NCBI GenBank assembly: GCA_945906975.1
Contig: CAMDRY010000094.1
Location: forward strand, 1-9,370
From: Bordetella parapertussis
Lineage (GTDB): Bacteria; Pseudomonadota; Gammaproteobacteria; Burkholderiales; SG8-39
DNA length: 9,370 bases
Reading direction: 5' to 3'
In this document: piece by piece, positions 1-6,578 of the stretch
Layout of the letters: each line of letters starts with the position of its first letter
Numbering within the stretch: the stretch's first letter is position 1
The notes under the pieces: generated by a model
Seen by the model: the letters and a program-made list of their open reading frames with translations, nothing else
Told to the model about the DNA's origin: nothing
The model's database searches: none
Translations under genes and position numbers: made by a program

Positions 1-1
1 C

Positions 2-949
2 GCGGGAATGTTGCTGGCCATTGCGTCCGGGCTTTGTGTTTCGGGCGGGGCGTTCGCCCAGGCCTACCCGAGCAAGCCGATCCGCGCCATCGTCGCTTTT
101 GCGCCCGGTGGTATCGCCGACGGCATCGGGCGCCTGATCGGGCAAAAACTCACTGAGCGCATGGGTCAGTCGGTGGTGGTCGAGAATCGCGACGGCGCCG
201 CCGGCACACTGGCGGCCAGGGCGGTTGCCGCGGCGTCGCCCGATGGCTACACGCTGCTGGTGCATACCGCAGCCGTGGCCATCAGCCCGAGCGTGAGCAA
301 GGAGGGCTTCGATCCGCTGACCGAACTGGTGCCGGTGGCGATGGTCGCTTCGACGCCGACCATACTGGCGGTGAGTGCCTCGGTCCCGGCCAACAATCTG
401 CAGGAGTACATCAAACTGAAGAGCGGCAAGTTCAATTACTCGACCGCCGGCGTGGGCACGCCGCCCCATCTCACGGCCGAGTTCCTGTTCAAGACGCTCA
501 AGGGTGTGGATGCGGTGCACGTGCCGTTTCGCGGCGGCGCACCGGCGATCACTGCGGTTCTGGGCGGGCAGGTTGACATGGTTGCAACGTCGATGCCACC
601 GGCTGTGCCGCATATCAAGCAGGGCAAGATGAAGGCGCTGATCGTGACCAGCCCCAAGCGCTCGGCCACGCTTCCGGATGTGCCCACTGCGGCCGAATCG
701 GGCTTCGCCGATTTTGAGGATGTGTCCTGGGTGGCATTTTTCGCGCCCGCCAAGACACCGCCGGCCGTGGTGCAAAAGCTCAACGCCGAAATCAACGAGG
801 TGCTGAAGTTGCCTGATGTGAAAGAGCGGCTGGCCGGGCTCGGCTTTGATCCGGCGCCAAGCAGCTCGCCCGAGTTCGCTGAGTACATGAAACAAGAAGT
901 CGCCAAATGGGCGCGTATCGTCAAGGCCATCGGCTTTACCGGCAACTGA
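2..949 (+). CDS. Bug/TctC-family periplasmic solute-binding protein, SBP1 (5' end probably cut by window edge)
   Basis: Tripartite tricarboxylate transporter substrate receptor (Bug family): a secreted periplasmic protein that binds small carboxylates or related solutes. The first ATG is at 8 and gives 313 residues, but the frame is open to the window edge. The visible leader (17 residues, hydrophobic, ending AFA before QAYPSKPIR) lacks the basic n-region of a signal peptide, so the true start is probably just outside. Family hallmarks, numbered from the ATG at 8: FAPGG (31-35) followed by Asp38; ENRDGAAG (59-66); PDGYTLL (78-84); NYSTAGVGT (143-151); HVPFRGGAPA (171-180); LPDVPT (222-227). 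Length is normal for the mature family fold. It ends 40 bp before the hydrolase gene on the same strand, so co-transcription is plausible. The family is certain; the ligand cannot be predicted from sequence, and no TctA/TctB partners are present. Confidence 0.93.
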   Translation, partial: AGMLLAIASGLCVSGGAFAQAYPSKPIRAIVAFAPGGIADGIGRLIGQKLTERMGQSVVVENRDGAAGTLAARAVAAASPDGYTLLVHTAAVAISPSVSKEGFDPLTELVPVAMVASTPTILAVSASVPANNLQEYIKLKSGKFNYSTAGVGTPPHLTAEFLFKTLKGVDAVHVPFRGGAPAITAVLGGQVDMVATSMPPAVPHIKQGKMKALIVTSPKRSATLPDVPTAAESGFADFEDVSWVAFFAPAKTPPAVVQKLNAEINEVLKLPDVKERLAGLGFDPAPSSSPEFAEYMKQEVAKWARIVKAIGFTGN

Positions 950-989
950 GAAGGCAAATGCGCCGGCAACCGGGCGGATAAACGAATTC

Positions 990-1781
990 ATGAAAATAAA
1001 AGCCAACGGCATTGATATCAATTACGAAGTGCAGGGCGCCGGACCCTGGCTGGTGCTCAGCCATTCGCTTGCCTGCGACCTGCGCATGTGGGATGACCAG
1101 GTGGCGGCGTTCGCCAAACGCTTTCGCGTGCTGCGTTACGACACGCGCGGCCACGGGCAATCCTCGGCACCGGCCGGCGACTACACACTTGACCAACTGG
1201 CCGCTGATGCGCAGGCCTTGTTCCATGCGCTTGGCATCGAGCACTGCCATTGGGTCGGCCTGTCCATGGGCGGCATGATCGGACAAACATTTGCACTGAA
1301 GTACCCGGGCGTGTTCAGCACGCTGACCCTTGCCGACACCACCAGCCGCCGCCATGAGGGCGCGCGCGAAATGTGGGACGCGCGCATCAAGGTGGCGCAG
1401 GAGAAGGGCATGCAGGTGCTGGTCGAGCCGACCTTGCAGCGCTGGTTCACCGAAGGCTTCCGCCAGTCCAATCCGGCTGTGATAGCGCGAATAGGCGCGA
1501 TGATCCGCGGCATTCCCGCGGACGGCTACGCCGGATGTGCGCGCGCGATTTCCACCATGAACCTGACCGCGCGCCTGAAAGAAATAAAATGCCCGGCGCT
1601 GGTCATGGCCGGGGCGGAGGACGCCGGAACGCCGGTTGAAATGACGCACGAGATCCACGCCAACCTGCCCGGCTCGCAGCTGGTCATCATTCCCGAAGCC
1701 TCGCATTTGTCCAACGTCGAGCAGCCTGTGGCGTTTAACGCGGCGCTTTCGGCATTTCTGGAAAAGCACATTGACAGTTGA
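990..1781 (+). CDS. Alpha/beta hydrolase, 3-oxoadipate enol-lactonase (PcaD)-like
   Basis: A 263-residue cytoplasmic alpha/beta-hydrolase with no signal peptide. The catalytic triad can be read: nucleophile Ser92 in the elbow GLSMGG (90-95), acid probably Asp211 in GAEDAGTP, and base His239 in EASHLSNVEQP. The strand-3 turn HSLACDLRMWDDQ (25-37) and RYDTRGHGQS (49-58) match the PcaD/enol-lactonase branch, whose known reaction opens 3-oxoadipate enol-lactone in the beta-ketoadipate pathway. Many paralogues in catabolic clusters act on other lactones or esters, and no pca genes are adjacent, so the exact substrate is open. The ATG at 990 follows a weak GGCGGA (973-978). It sits 40 bp after the binding-protein gene and 165 bp before the molybdenum hydroxylase gene on the same strand. 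This context suggests hydrolysis of a ring- or lactone-type intermediate, which is inference. Confidence 0.9.
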   Translation: MKIKANGIDINYEVQGAGPWLVLSHSLACDLRMWDDQVAAFAKRFRVLRYDTRGHGQSSAPAGDYTLDQLAADAQALFHALGIEHCHWVGLSMGGMIGQTFALKYPGVFSTLTLADTTSRRHEGAREMWDARIKVAQEKGMQVLVEPTLQRWFTEGFRQSNPAVIARIGAMIRGIPADGYAGCARAISTMNLTARLKEIKCPALVMAGAEDAGTPVEMTHEIHANLPGSQLVIIPEASHLSNVEQPVAFNAALSAFLEKHIDS

Positions 1782-1838
1782 TTGTTATGCAGGCGGGGAA
1801 GCGGACGGCGATGCCCGGCGACCTTTCCGCTCCGCCTG

Positions 1839-1864
1839 TCCCTGCCCCGCCAGGGCGGGAGGGA
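1839..1864. repeat. GC-rich imperfect palindrome in the spacer before the molybdenum hydroxylase gene
   Basis: TCCCT (1839-1843) pairs with AGGGA (1860-1864), and CCCGCC (1846-1851) with GGCGGG (1854-1859), leaving a 2-nt bulge at 1844-1845 and a very tight centre. In RNA the innermost pairs would open to form a loop. The palindrome lies in the 165-bp spacer between the hydrolase stop and the next gene. There is no T-run after it, so it is not a standard intrinsic terminator. Short GC palindromes of this kind are often dispersed intergenic (REP-like) elements, but one copy in one window cannot establish that. Confidence 0.45.
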
Positions 1865-1933
1865 ACGAGCCAATGGGAACATGCAAATCGGGTTCAAGTA
1901 TTTTCAATATCGGCAAGACTTTTTCAAACACAC

Positions 1934-1937
1934 AGGA
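1934..1937 (+). promoter_or_regulatory. Ribosome binding site fixing the start at 1947
   Basis: AGGA lies 9 nt before the ATG at 1947. The frame is open back to a TTG at 1782 and has another ATG at 1881. However, 1782-1946 encodes a low-complexity, basic stretch crossing the palindrome and unlike the family, whereas the protein from 1947 begins with the family-typical N-terminus (RREDQRLLTGAGRYTSD). The start at 1947 is therefore preferred. Confidence 0.6.
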
Positions 1938-1946
1938 ATCGACGCA

Positions 1947-4262
1947 ATGAGTGAACACGCATTTAAGGGCCGTCGTGAAGACCAGCGCCTGCTTACCGGC
2001 GCCGGTCGCTACACCTCGGACTTCAATTTCCCCGGGCAGTTGTATGCCTGCTTCGCGCGTTCGGATCGCGCGCACGCGACGCTGCTGTCGGTTGACGCTT
2101 CGGCGGCGCGCGAGGCGCCGGGGGTGCTTGCGGTGTACACCGCGGCCGATATCGCGACGCAAAACTACGCCACCCTGCCCACCCTGGTGCATTACAAGGG
2201 TGTGGGCGGGCAGTCGATCAAGCTGCCGCCGCGCGCGGTGCTCGCCGAGGGCAAGGTGCGTTTTGTCGGCGAGGAGATTGCGCTGGTGGTGGCAACTTCG
2301 CCGCTTTGCGCTCTCGATGCCGTTGAGATGATCATGGTTGATTACGCCGAGTTGCCCGCCGTGGCCCATCCGCACGATGCGGTGGTGGCGGGGGCGGCGC
2401 TGGTCCACGACAGCGTTCCTGGCAACGTCTGCTTCGAATTCGATTATGGCGACGCCGCGGCCACCGCGGCGGCCATCGCCGGGGCGGCGCACGTCGTAAA
2501 AATAGCGCTCTCCAGCCAAAGGGTCGCGGCCAATCCGATGGAGCCGCGCGCCTTTGTCGTTAACTACGACGCGGCCAGCGCCAGCTACGACATGTACGTT
2601 GCCAACCAGGGTGTCTACATGATGCGCGGCGGCCTGTCGCAAATCACCGGCATCCCGGAGGACAACATCCGCGTCCATCCGCTCGATGTGGGCGGTGGCT
2701 TCGGCGTGCGCAGCGCCCCTTACCAGGAGTATCCGGCGCTGATGTACGCCGCCAAGGCGCTGGGCAAGCCGGTCAAATGGATTGGCTCGCGCTCGGAGTG
2801 TTTTGCCACCGACAATCACGGCCGCGCCGTCGAACTCAAGGGCGAGCTCGCGCTTGACGCCGAGGGGCGCTTCGTCGCCATCCGCACCGAATGGATCTGC
2901 GACCAGGGCGCCTACCTTACGCCGGCCGGGCCGCTGACCAACACCACCAACGGCATGCTCACCATCACCGGCTGCTACAAAATTCCGGTCGCTTACGGAC
3001 ATAACCGCTGCGTTATCACCAACACTTCGCCGACCGGGCCTTATCGCGGCGCGGCGCGTCCCGACATGGCCTACCTGATGGAGCGCCTGGTCGACCAGGC
3101 CGCGGCCGAGACCGGCATGGACCGCATCGAGCTGCGCAGCATCAACGCCATTCCGAAAGAGGCCTTCCCCTACACCGGTCCGACCAAATCGACTTATGAC
3201 AGTGCGGATTTTCCCGGCATGATCGCCCGCGCGGTGCAGGAATCGGATTGGCAGGGTTTTGCCGTGCGGCGCGAGCAATCCAAAGCCGGCGGCAAATTGC
3301 GCGGCATCGGCTGCGCGCTGTTCCTCGAGCCCTCGGGCGGCGGCTCCATGCCGCAGGACCGCGTGTCCCTGCGCTGGATCGGCGGCAGGCTGACGCTTTA
3401 CGCCGTGACGCAGTCGCAAGGGCAGGGCCATGAAACGGTGTTTCCGGAAATCGTCGCCGGCGTGCTGGGTATTCCGGCCGAGGATATCGATCTCAAAGCC
3501 GGCGACATTGAGGGCATTGTCGGTCTCGCCGGTTCGGGCGTCATCGGTTCGCGATCCATCATGGCCCACGGCAGCGCGTTCAAGCGCGCCGCGCTGGCGG
3601 TGGTGGACAAGGGGCTTGAACTGGCGGCCGAGAAGCTCGAGGCGGCGCCCGCCGACATCGAGTTCAAGGACGGCAGCTACACCATCAAGGGCACCGACCG
3701 GCGCCTCGCGCTGCTTGATCTGGTGCGTGAGTTGAAAGGCAAGGACGGCGGCAAGGAGCCGCATCCGCTCGATGCCATGGGCGAGCAGGCCATGGCGCGC
3801 GCCTTTCCCAGCGGCATGCATGTGGCCGAGGTCGAGATCGACCCGGATACCGGCGTGACCGAGGTCAAGAGCTATGTCGCCGTCGATGATGTCGGCGTGG
3901 TCATCAACCACACGCTGGTCCAGGCGCAGGTGCATGGCGGCGTCGCCCAGGGTGCCGGCCAGGTGTTTGGGGAGCATGCCAATTACGATCGCGCCACCGG
4001 GCAGCTGCTCAACGCCAGCTTTATGGACTACACCATGCCGCGCGCCGACCTGATCCACGGCATCGCCGACTATTACCACCTGACCCCCAGTCCGAGCAAT
4101 TTTCTCGGCGCCAAGGGCGTGGGCGAGGCCGGCACCACCGGTTCCATGCCGACGCTGATGAACGCCATTGTTGACGCCATGCGGCCGCTGGGGGTTCATC
4201 ACTTTGATATGCCGGCCAGCTCGGACCGCGTGTGGCAGGTGATGCGGGATGCGCGGCGGTGA
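1947..4262 (+). CDS. Xanthine dehydrogenase/aldehyde oxidase-family molybdopterin-binding large subunit
   Basis: A 771-residue molybdenum hydroxylase catalytic subunit (CoxL/XdhB/aldehyde oxidase family), of normal length. Order of parts: the N-terminal ...EDQRLLTGAGRY... segment and aldehyde oxidase a/b hammerhead domain (about 1-150), then the molybdopterin-binding domains. Visible cofactor motifs are GGGFG (249-253), PYRGAARP (365-372), QGQGHET (491-497) and GVGEAG with the presumed catalytic Glu727. The PYRGAARP loop resembles the AYRGAGR signature of form II 'CoxL-like' proteins and not the AYXCSFR loop of true CO dehydrogenase, so CO oxidation is unlikely. Known relatives hydroxylate aldehydes, purines or N-heteroaromatics using water, and pass electrons through 2Fe-2S and FAD subunits. 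Neither partner gene is next to this one. It is the third gene of the plus-strand run and is followed by a spacer with an inverted repeat. The substrate is unknown; the family is secure. Confidence 0.95.
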   Translation: MSEHAFKGRREDQRLLTGAGRYTSDFNFPGQLYACFARSDRAHATLLSVDASAAREAPGVLAVYTAADIATQNYATLPTLVHYKGVGGQSIKLPPRAVLAEGKVRFVGEEIALVVATSPLCALDAVEMIMVDYAELPAVAHPHDAVVAGAALVHDSVPGNVCFEFDYGDAAATAAAIAGAAHVVKIALSSQRVAANPMEPRAFVVNYDAASASYDMYVANQGVYMMRGGLSQITGIPEDNIRVHPLDVGGGFGVRSAPYQEYPALMYAAKALGKPVKWIGSRSECFATDNHGRAVELKGELALDAEGRFVAIRTEWICDQGAYLTPAGPLTNTTNGMLTITGCYKIPVAYGHNRCVITNTSPTGPYRGAARPDMAYLMERLVDQAAAETGMDRIELRSINAIPKEAFPYTGPTKSTYDSADFPGMIARAVQESDWQGFAVRREQSKAGGKLRGIGCALFLEPSGGGSMPQDRVSLRWIGGRLTLYAVTQSQGQGHETVFPEIVAGVLGIPAEDIDLKAGDIEGIVGLAGSGVIGSRSIMAHGSAFKRAALAVVDKGLELAAEKLEAAPADIEFKDGSYTIKGTDRRLALLDLVRELKGKDGGKEPHPLDAMGEQAMARAFPSGMHVAEVEIDPDTGVTEVKSYVAVDDVGVVINHTLVQAQVHGGVAQGAGQVFGEHANYDRATGQLLNASFMDYTMPRADLIHGIADYYHLTPSPSNFLGAKGVGEAGTTGSMPTLMNAIVDAMRPLGVHHFDMPASSDRVWQVMRDARR

Positions 4263-4299
4263 ATTTGAATTACGTCTTGAAACTAACAATGCAATTGAA

Positions 4300-4392
4300 T
4301 GTCATTGCGAGCGCAGCGAAGCAATCTCGTCACTAGCGTAAAAAGTCTGTTTTTCACAAGATTGCTTCGTCGCCCTGCTCCTCGCAATGACA
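4300..4392. repeat. 93-bp imperfect inverted-repeat (MITE/REP-like) intergenic element
   Basis: Outer arms TGTCATTGCGAG (4300-4311) and CTCGCAATGACA (4381-4392) are exact reverse complements over 12 bp. Inner arms CGAAGCAATCT (4317-4327) and AGATTGCTTCG (4359-4369) are exact over 11 bp. A small central hairpin, AAAAA (4340-4344) with TTTTT (4350-4354), sits between them. The asymmetry is 5 nt on the left against 11 nt on the right (4312-4316 and 4370-4380). From memory, palindromes built on 'GTCATTGCGAG...GAAGCAATCT' recur between genes in a number of unrelated bacteria, so this is probably a dispersed non-coding element. It fills the spacer between the molybdenum hydroxylase and SBP2 and would fold into a long hairpin in read-through mRNA. 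An in-frame ATG at 4387, inside the right arm, is a decoy start for SBP2. No flanking target-site duplication was evident. Confidence 0.75.
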
Positions 4393-4412
4393 GGCTTGGC
4401 GGGGAACTTAAA

Positions 4413-4416
4413 AGGA
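4413..4416 (+). promoter_or_regulatory. Ribosome binding site fixing the SBP2 start at 4426
   Basis: AGGA within an A-rich AAAGGAAAGA tract lies 9 nt before the ATG at 4426. The protein from that ATG begins with a textbook signal peptide (MNKTLIGGIVAAG...), whereas the upstream in-frame ATG at 4387 lies inside the inverted repeat and has no such site. Confidence 0.7.
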
Positions 4417-4425
4417 AAGATAAGC

Positions 4426-5406
4426 ATGAACAAGACCCTGATCGGTGGCATCGTCGCGGCGGGATTTGCACTTGCCGTCGTTTCAGGCGGCGCCTTCGCC
4501 CAGGCCTTTCCGGCCGAAGGCAAACCGATTCGCATCATCGTGCCGACGGCGCCCTCGGGCGGCAACGACGTGATGGCGCGGATCGTGGCGCAAAAGCTCG
4601 GTGAGCGCATGAAGCGTACGGTTATCGTCGAAAACAAGGCCGGCGCCAACGGCGCGATTGCCTCCGAATACGTCGCCAGGGCGGCGCCCGACGGTTACAC
4701 CATACTGTTTGGCTATATCGCCACCCATGGCATCAATCCGGCGCTCTCCAAGCTGCCTTATGACGCGGTGAAGGACTTCGCGCCCATCTCGCTGCTGTCC
4801 GAGGCGCAGGGCGTGCTGGTGGTCAACCCCAAGGTGCAGGCGAAGACGGTGAAAGAACTGGTGAGTCTTGCCAAGGCCAGGCCGGGCGCGATCAATTACG
4901 CCTCGGCGGGTAACGGCACCGCACCGCACATCTCCGCCGAGTTGTTCAAGCAGATCACCGGTACCGACATGTTGCACGTGCCCTACAAGGGTTCGGCGCC
5001 GGCGGTCACCGACACCATCGCCGGGCAGACGCAAGTCATGTTCCCCAGCCTGGTCGCCGCCAGCCAGCACATCAAGGCGGGACAGTTGCGCGGGCTCGCG
5101 GTCACCGGCAAAACCCGCTCGGCGCTGTTTCCGGACTTGCCGACGGTGATCGAAGCGGGCGTGCCCGGCTTTGAGGTGACGCAGTGGTATGCGCTGTTTG
5201 CGCCGGCCAAGACCCCCAAGGCCATCGTCGACAGGCTTAACGCCGAGGTGATCGCGGTGATGAAAGACCCGGACACCATCAAGCGTTTTGCCGAGCAGGG
5301 CGCCGAGCCCGAGACCAGCACGCCCGAGGCGCTGGGCAAATACGTTGAGGCCGAGATCGCCAAGTGGCGCAAGGTCATCCAGACGGCAAAAATCACCGCA
5401 GACTGA
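4426..5406 (+). CDS. Bug/TctC-family periplasmic solute-binding protein, SBP2
   Basis: A 326-residue secreted tricarboxylate-receptor-like binding protein. The signal peptide has Lys3, a hydrophobic core to about residue 20, and cleavage predicted after GGAFA (21-25), giving mature QAFPAEGKPIRIIVP. Family motifs: TAPSGGND (41-48), ENKAGANG (69-76), PDGYTILF (88-95), NYASAGNGTAPH (157-168), HVPYKGSAPA (184-193), LPTVIEAGVPGFE (238-250). It has the most canonical pocket loops of the four paralogues here, with the family pattern KGSAPA and GTAPH. It follows the inverted-repeat spacer and precedes SBP3 by 107 bp, a gap holding a terminator-like hairpin. No transporter membrane subunits are linked. 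Orphan Bug proteins of this type are numerous in Burkholderiales, and structurally studied examples bind amino acids, nicotinate-type or dicarboxylic ligands. The ligand here is unassigned. Confidence 0.96.
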   Translation: MNKTLIGGIVAAGFALAVVSGGAFAQAFPAEGKPIRIIVPTAPSGGNDVMARIVAQKLGERMKRTVIVENKAGANGAIASEYVARAAPDGYTILFGYIATHGINPALSKLPYDAVKDFAPISLLSEAQGVLVVNPKVQAKTVKELVSLAKARPGAINYASAGNGTAPHISAELFKQITGTDMLHVPYKGSAPAVTDTIAGQTQVMFPSLVAASQHIKAGQLRGLAVTGKTRSALFPDLPTVIEAGVPGFEVTQWYALFAPAKTPKAIVDRLNAEVIAVMKDPDTIKRFAEQGAEPETSTPEALGKYVEAEIAKWRKVIQTAKITAD

Positions 5407-5425
5407 GTATTTTTATTCGATCATC

Positions 5426-5468
5426 GGCTGGAAACGACCGTCTGGTGCGGGTTTTCAGCCTGTTTGTT
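5426..5468 (+). terminator. Terminator- or attenuator-like hairpin between SBP2 and SBP3
   Basis: GGCTGGAAAC (5426-5435) pairs with GTTTTCAGCC (5451-5460) over 10 bp with one G-U pair. After a 2-nt bulge, CCG (5438-5440) pairs with CGG (5448-5450) around a 7-nt loop. The hairpin starts 20 nt after the SBP2 stop and is followed by a short T-rich stretch (TGTTTGTT). The weak T-tract suggests partial termination, which would lower expression of SBP3 relative to SBP2. It could also simply protect the 3' end of the mRNA. Confidence 0.45.
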
Positions 5469-5513
5469 CCCGAAATGCTCCCGGAATATTCCCAGAACCC
5501 AACCGGAATCATC

Positions 5514-6494
5514 ATGAAACCACTCATCGTACTGTGCGTTGCGGCGCTGCTTGGGTTGTCATTTGGGTTGCCATTGCTTGCCCAGGCGCAAGCTCAGGCT
5601 TATCCGTCCAAGCCGGTTCGCATACTGGTCGGTTTCTCTCCGGGCGGTGTGCCCGATATCGCAGCGCGCATCCTGTCGCAAAAACTGTCCGAGTCCTGGA
5701 AGCAGTCCGTGCTGGTGGAGAACCGTCTTGGTGCCGGCAGTAATATTGCCGCTCAGGCGGTGGCGGGCGCGGCGCCCGACGCTTACACGCTGCTGTCGGT
5801 GTCTTCGGCCCATGCCATCGCGCCGGCGATTTATCCCAAGCTGGGCTTTGACGCGATCAAGGATTTTTCCGGCATCACCTTGACCGCCACCGGCCCCGCC
5901 TTGCTTATCGTGTCGCCCAAGCTGGGCGTGAAGAGCGTGGCCGAACTTGTCGCGCTGGCCAAATCCAGGCCGGGCCAGCTCAATTACGCTTCAGCCGGCC
6001 TTGGCAGCGGCTCGCACTTTGCCGTGGAGCTGCTCAAGGCGCAGACCGGCATGGATGTCGTGCATGTGCCCTTCAAGGGCATTCCCGAGGCGCTGACCGA
6101 GACCGTCACCGGCCGCGTCGATTTTTTTATCTCGCCCTTTGCCAGCGCCATCAACCTCGTCAGGGACGGCAGGGCCAAGGCCATCGCCGTGACCAGCGGC
6201 AAACGCATGGCCGAACTGCCTGACATGCCGACGGTGTCGGAGTCGGGCGCACCCGGCTACCTGTGGGTATTTTGGTACGGGCTGCTGGCGCCGGCCAAGA
6301 CGCCGCGCGTACTGATCAACCAGCTCAATGCAGAGGTCACGCGGATACTCAAAGAGCCCGATGTCAAGGCGCGACTGGCGCCGCTCGGAACCGAGCCTGC
6401 GACGAATACGCCCGAGGAGTTCGATAGGATGATTGCCGAGGAAGTGGCGAGCTTCAGCAAGGTGGCGAAGGCGGCCAATATCAAGGTCGATTGA
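5514..6494 (+). CDS. Bug/TctC-family periplasmic solute-binding protein, SBP3 (divergent pocket loops)
   Basis: A 326-residue secreted binding protein. The signal peptide MKPLIVLCVAALLGLSFGLP leads to a cleavage site near LLAQAQAQA, giving mature ...AYPSKPVRILVGF. Family motifs are present: FSPGGVPD (41-48), ENRLGAGS (69-76), NYASAGLGSGSH (157-168), HVPFKGIPEAL (184-194), DMPTVSESGAPGY (237-249). Several loops depart from the usual pattern: PDAY (88-91) for PDGY, GAGS for GANG, GSGSH for GTAPH, and KGIPEA for KGSAPA. This points to a different ligand from its neighbours (inference). The ATG at 5514 is preceded by GGA (5504-5506); the frame is open further upstream to 5364, overlapping SBP2, but only the 5514 start gives a signal peptide. 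It ends 84 bp before a convergent gene. Confidence 0.95.
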   Translation: MKPLIVLCVAALLGLSFGLPLLAQAQAQAYPSKPVRILVGFSPGGVPDIAARILSQKLSESWKQSVLVENRLGAGSNIAAQAVAGAAPDAYTLLSVSSAHAIAPAIYPKLGFDAIKDFSGITLTATGPALLIVSPKLGVKSVAELVALAKSRPGQLNYASAGLGSGSHFAVELLKAQTGMDVVHVPFKGIPEALTETVTGRVDFFISPFASAINLVRDGRAKAIAVTSGKRMAELPDMPTVSESGAPGYLWVFWYGLLAPAKTPRVLINQLNAEVTRILKEPDVKARLAPLGTEPATNTPEEFDRMIAEEVASFSKVAKAANIKVD

Positions 6495-6578
6495 TTCTGC
6501 GCCTGATGCTGCTTTTGGGCCTGGCTGCCATCGCGCGCAGCGCGGCTTTGCCGTGGTGGTGCTTGGCGGACCGTTCGT

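Noticed and set aside
936..1769. Antisense open frame of 277 codons across the hydrolase gene
   Set aside because: It is a shadow of the sense coding sequence, with no domain, and the sense frame carries the intact catalytic triad.
1893..1921. Possible promoter in the AT-richer tract before the molybdenum hydroxylase gene
   Set aside because: No -35/-10 pair with 16-18 nt spacing reaches a reasonable match; only loose single boxes are present.
1947..4262. Carbon monoxide dehydrogenase (CoxL)
   Set aside because: The active-site loop reads PYRGAARP and not the AYXCSFR loop of true CO dehydrogenase, and coxM/coxS are not adjacent.
1785..4289. Antisense open frame of 834 codons across the molybdenum hydroxylase gene
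   Set aside because: It mirrors the sense gene, is rich in Arg, His, Gly and Ala as expected from GC-biased codons read backwards, and shows no recognisable domain. The sense frame has all family motifs.
4387..4425. Upstream ATG for SBP2
   Set aside because: It lies within the inverted-repeat arm, has no ribosome site, and would put 13 non-signal residues before a complete signal peptide.
5364..5513. N-terminal extension of SBP3 overlapping SBP2
   Set aside because: The extension has no signal peptide and overlaps coding and hairpin sequence; the ATG at 5514 gives a proper secreted protein.
6532..6544. CGCGC/GCGCG hairpin in the convergent gap between SBP3 and the EamA gene
   Set aside because: The stem is only 5 bp with a 3-nt loop, alternative folds exist and no T-run occurs on either strand; it is too weak to call a bidirectional terminator.
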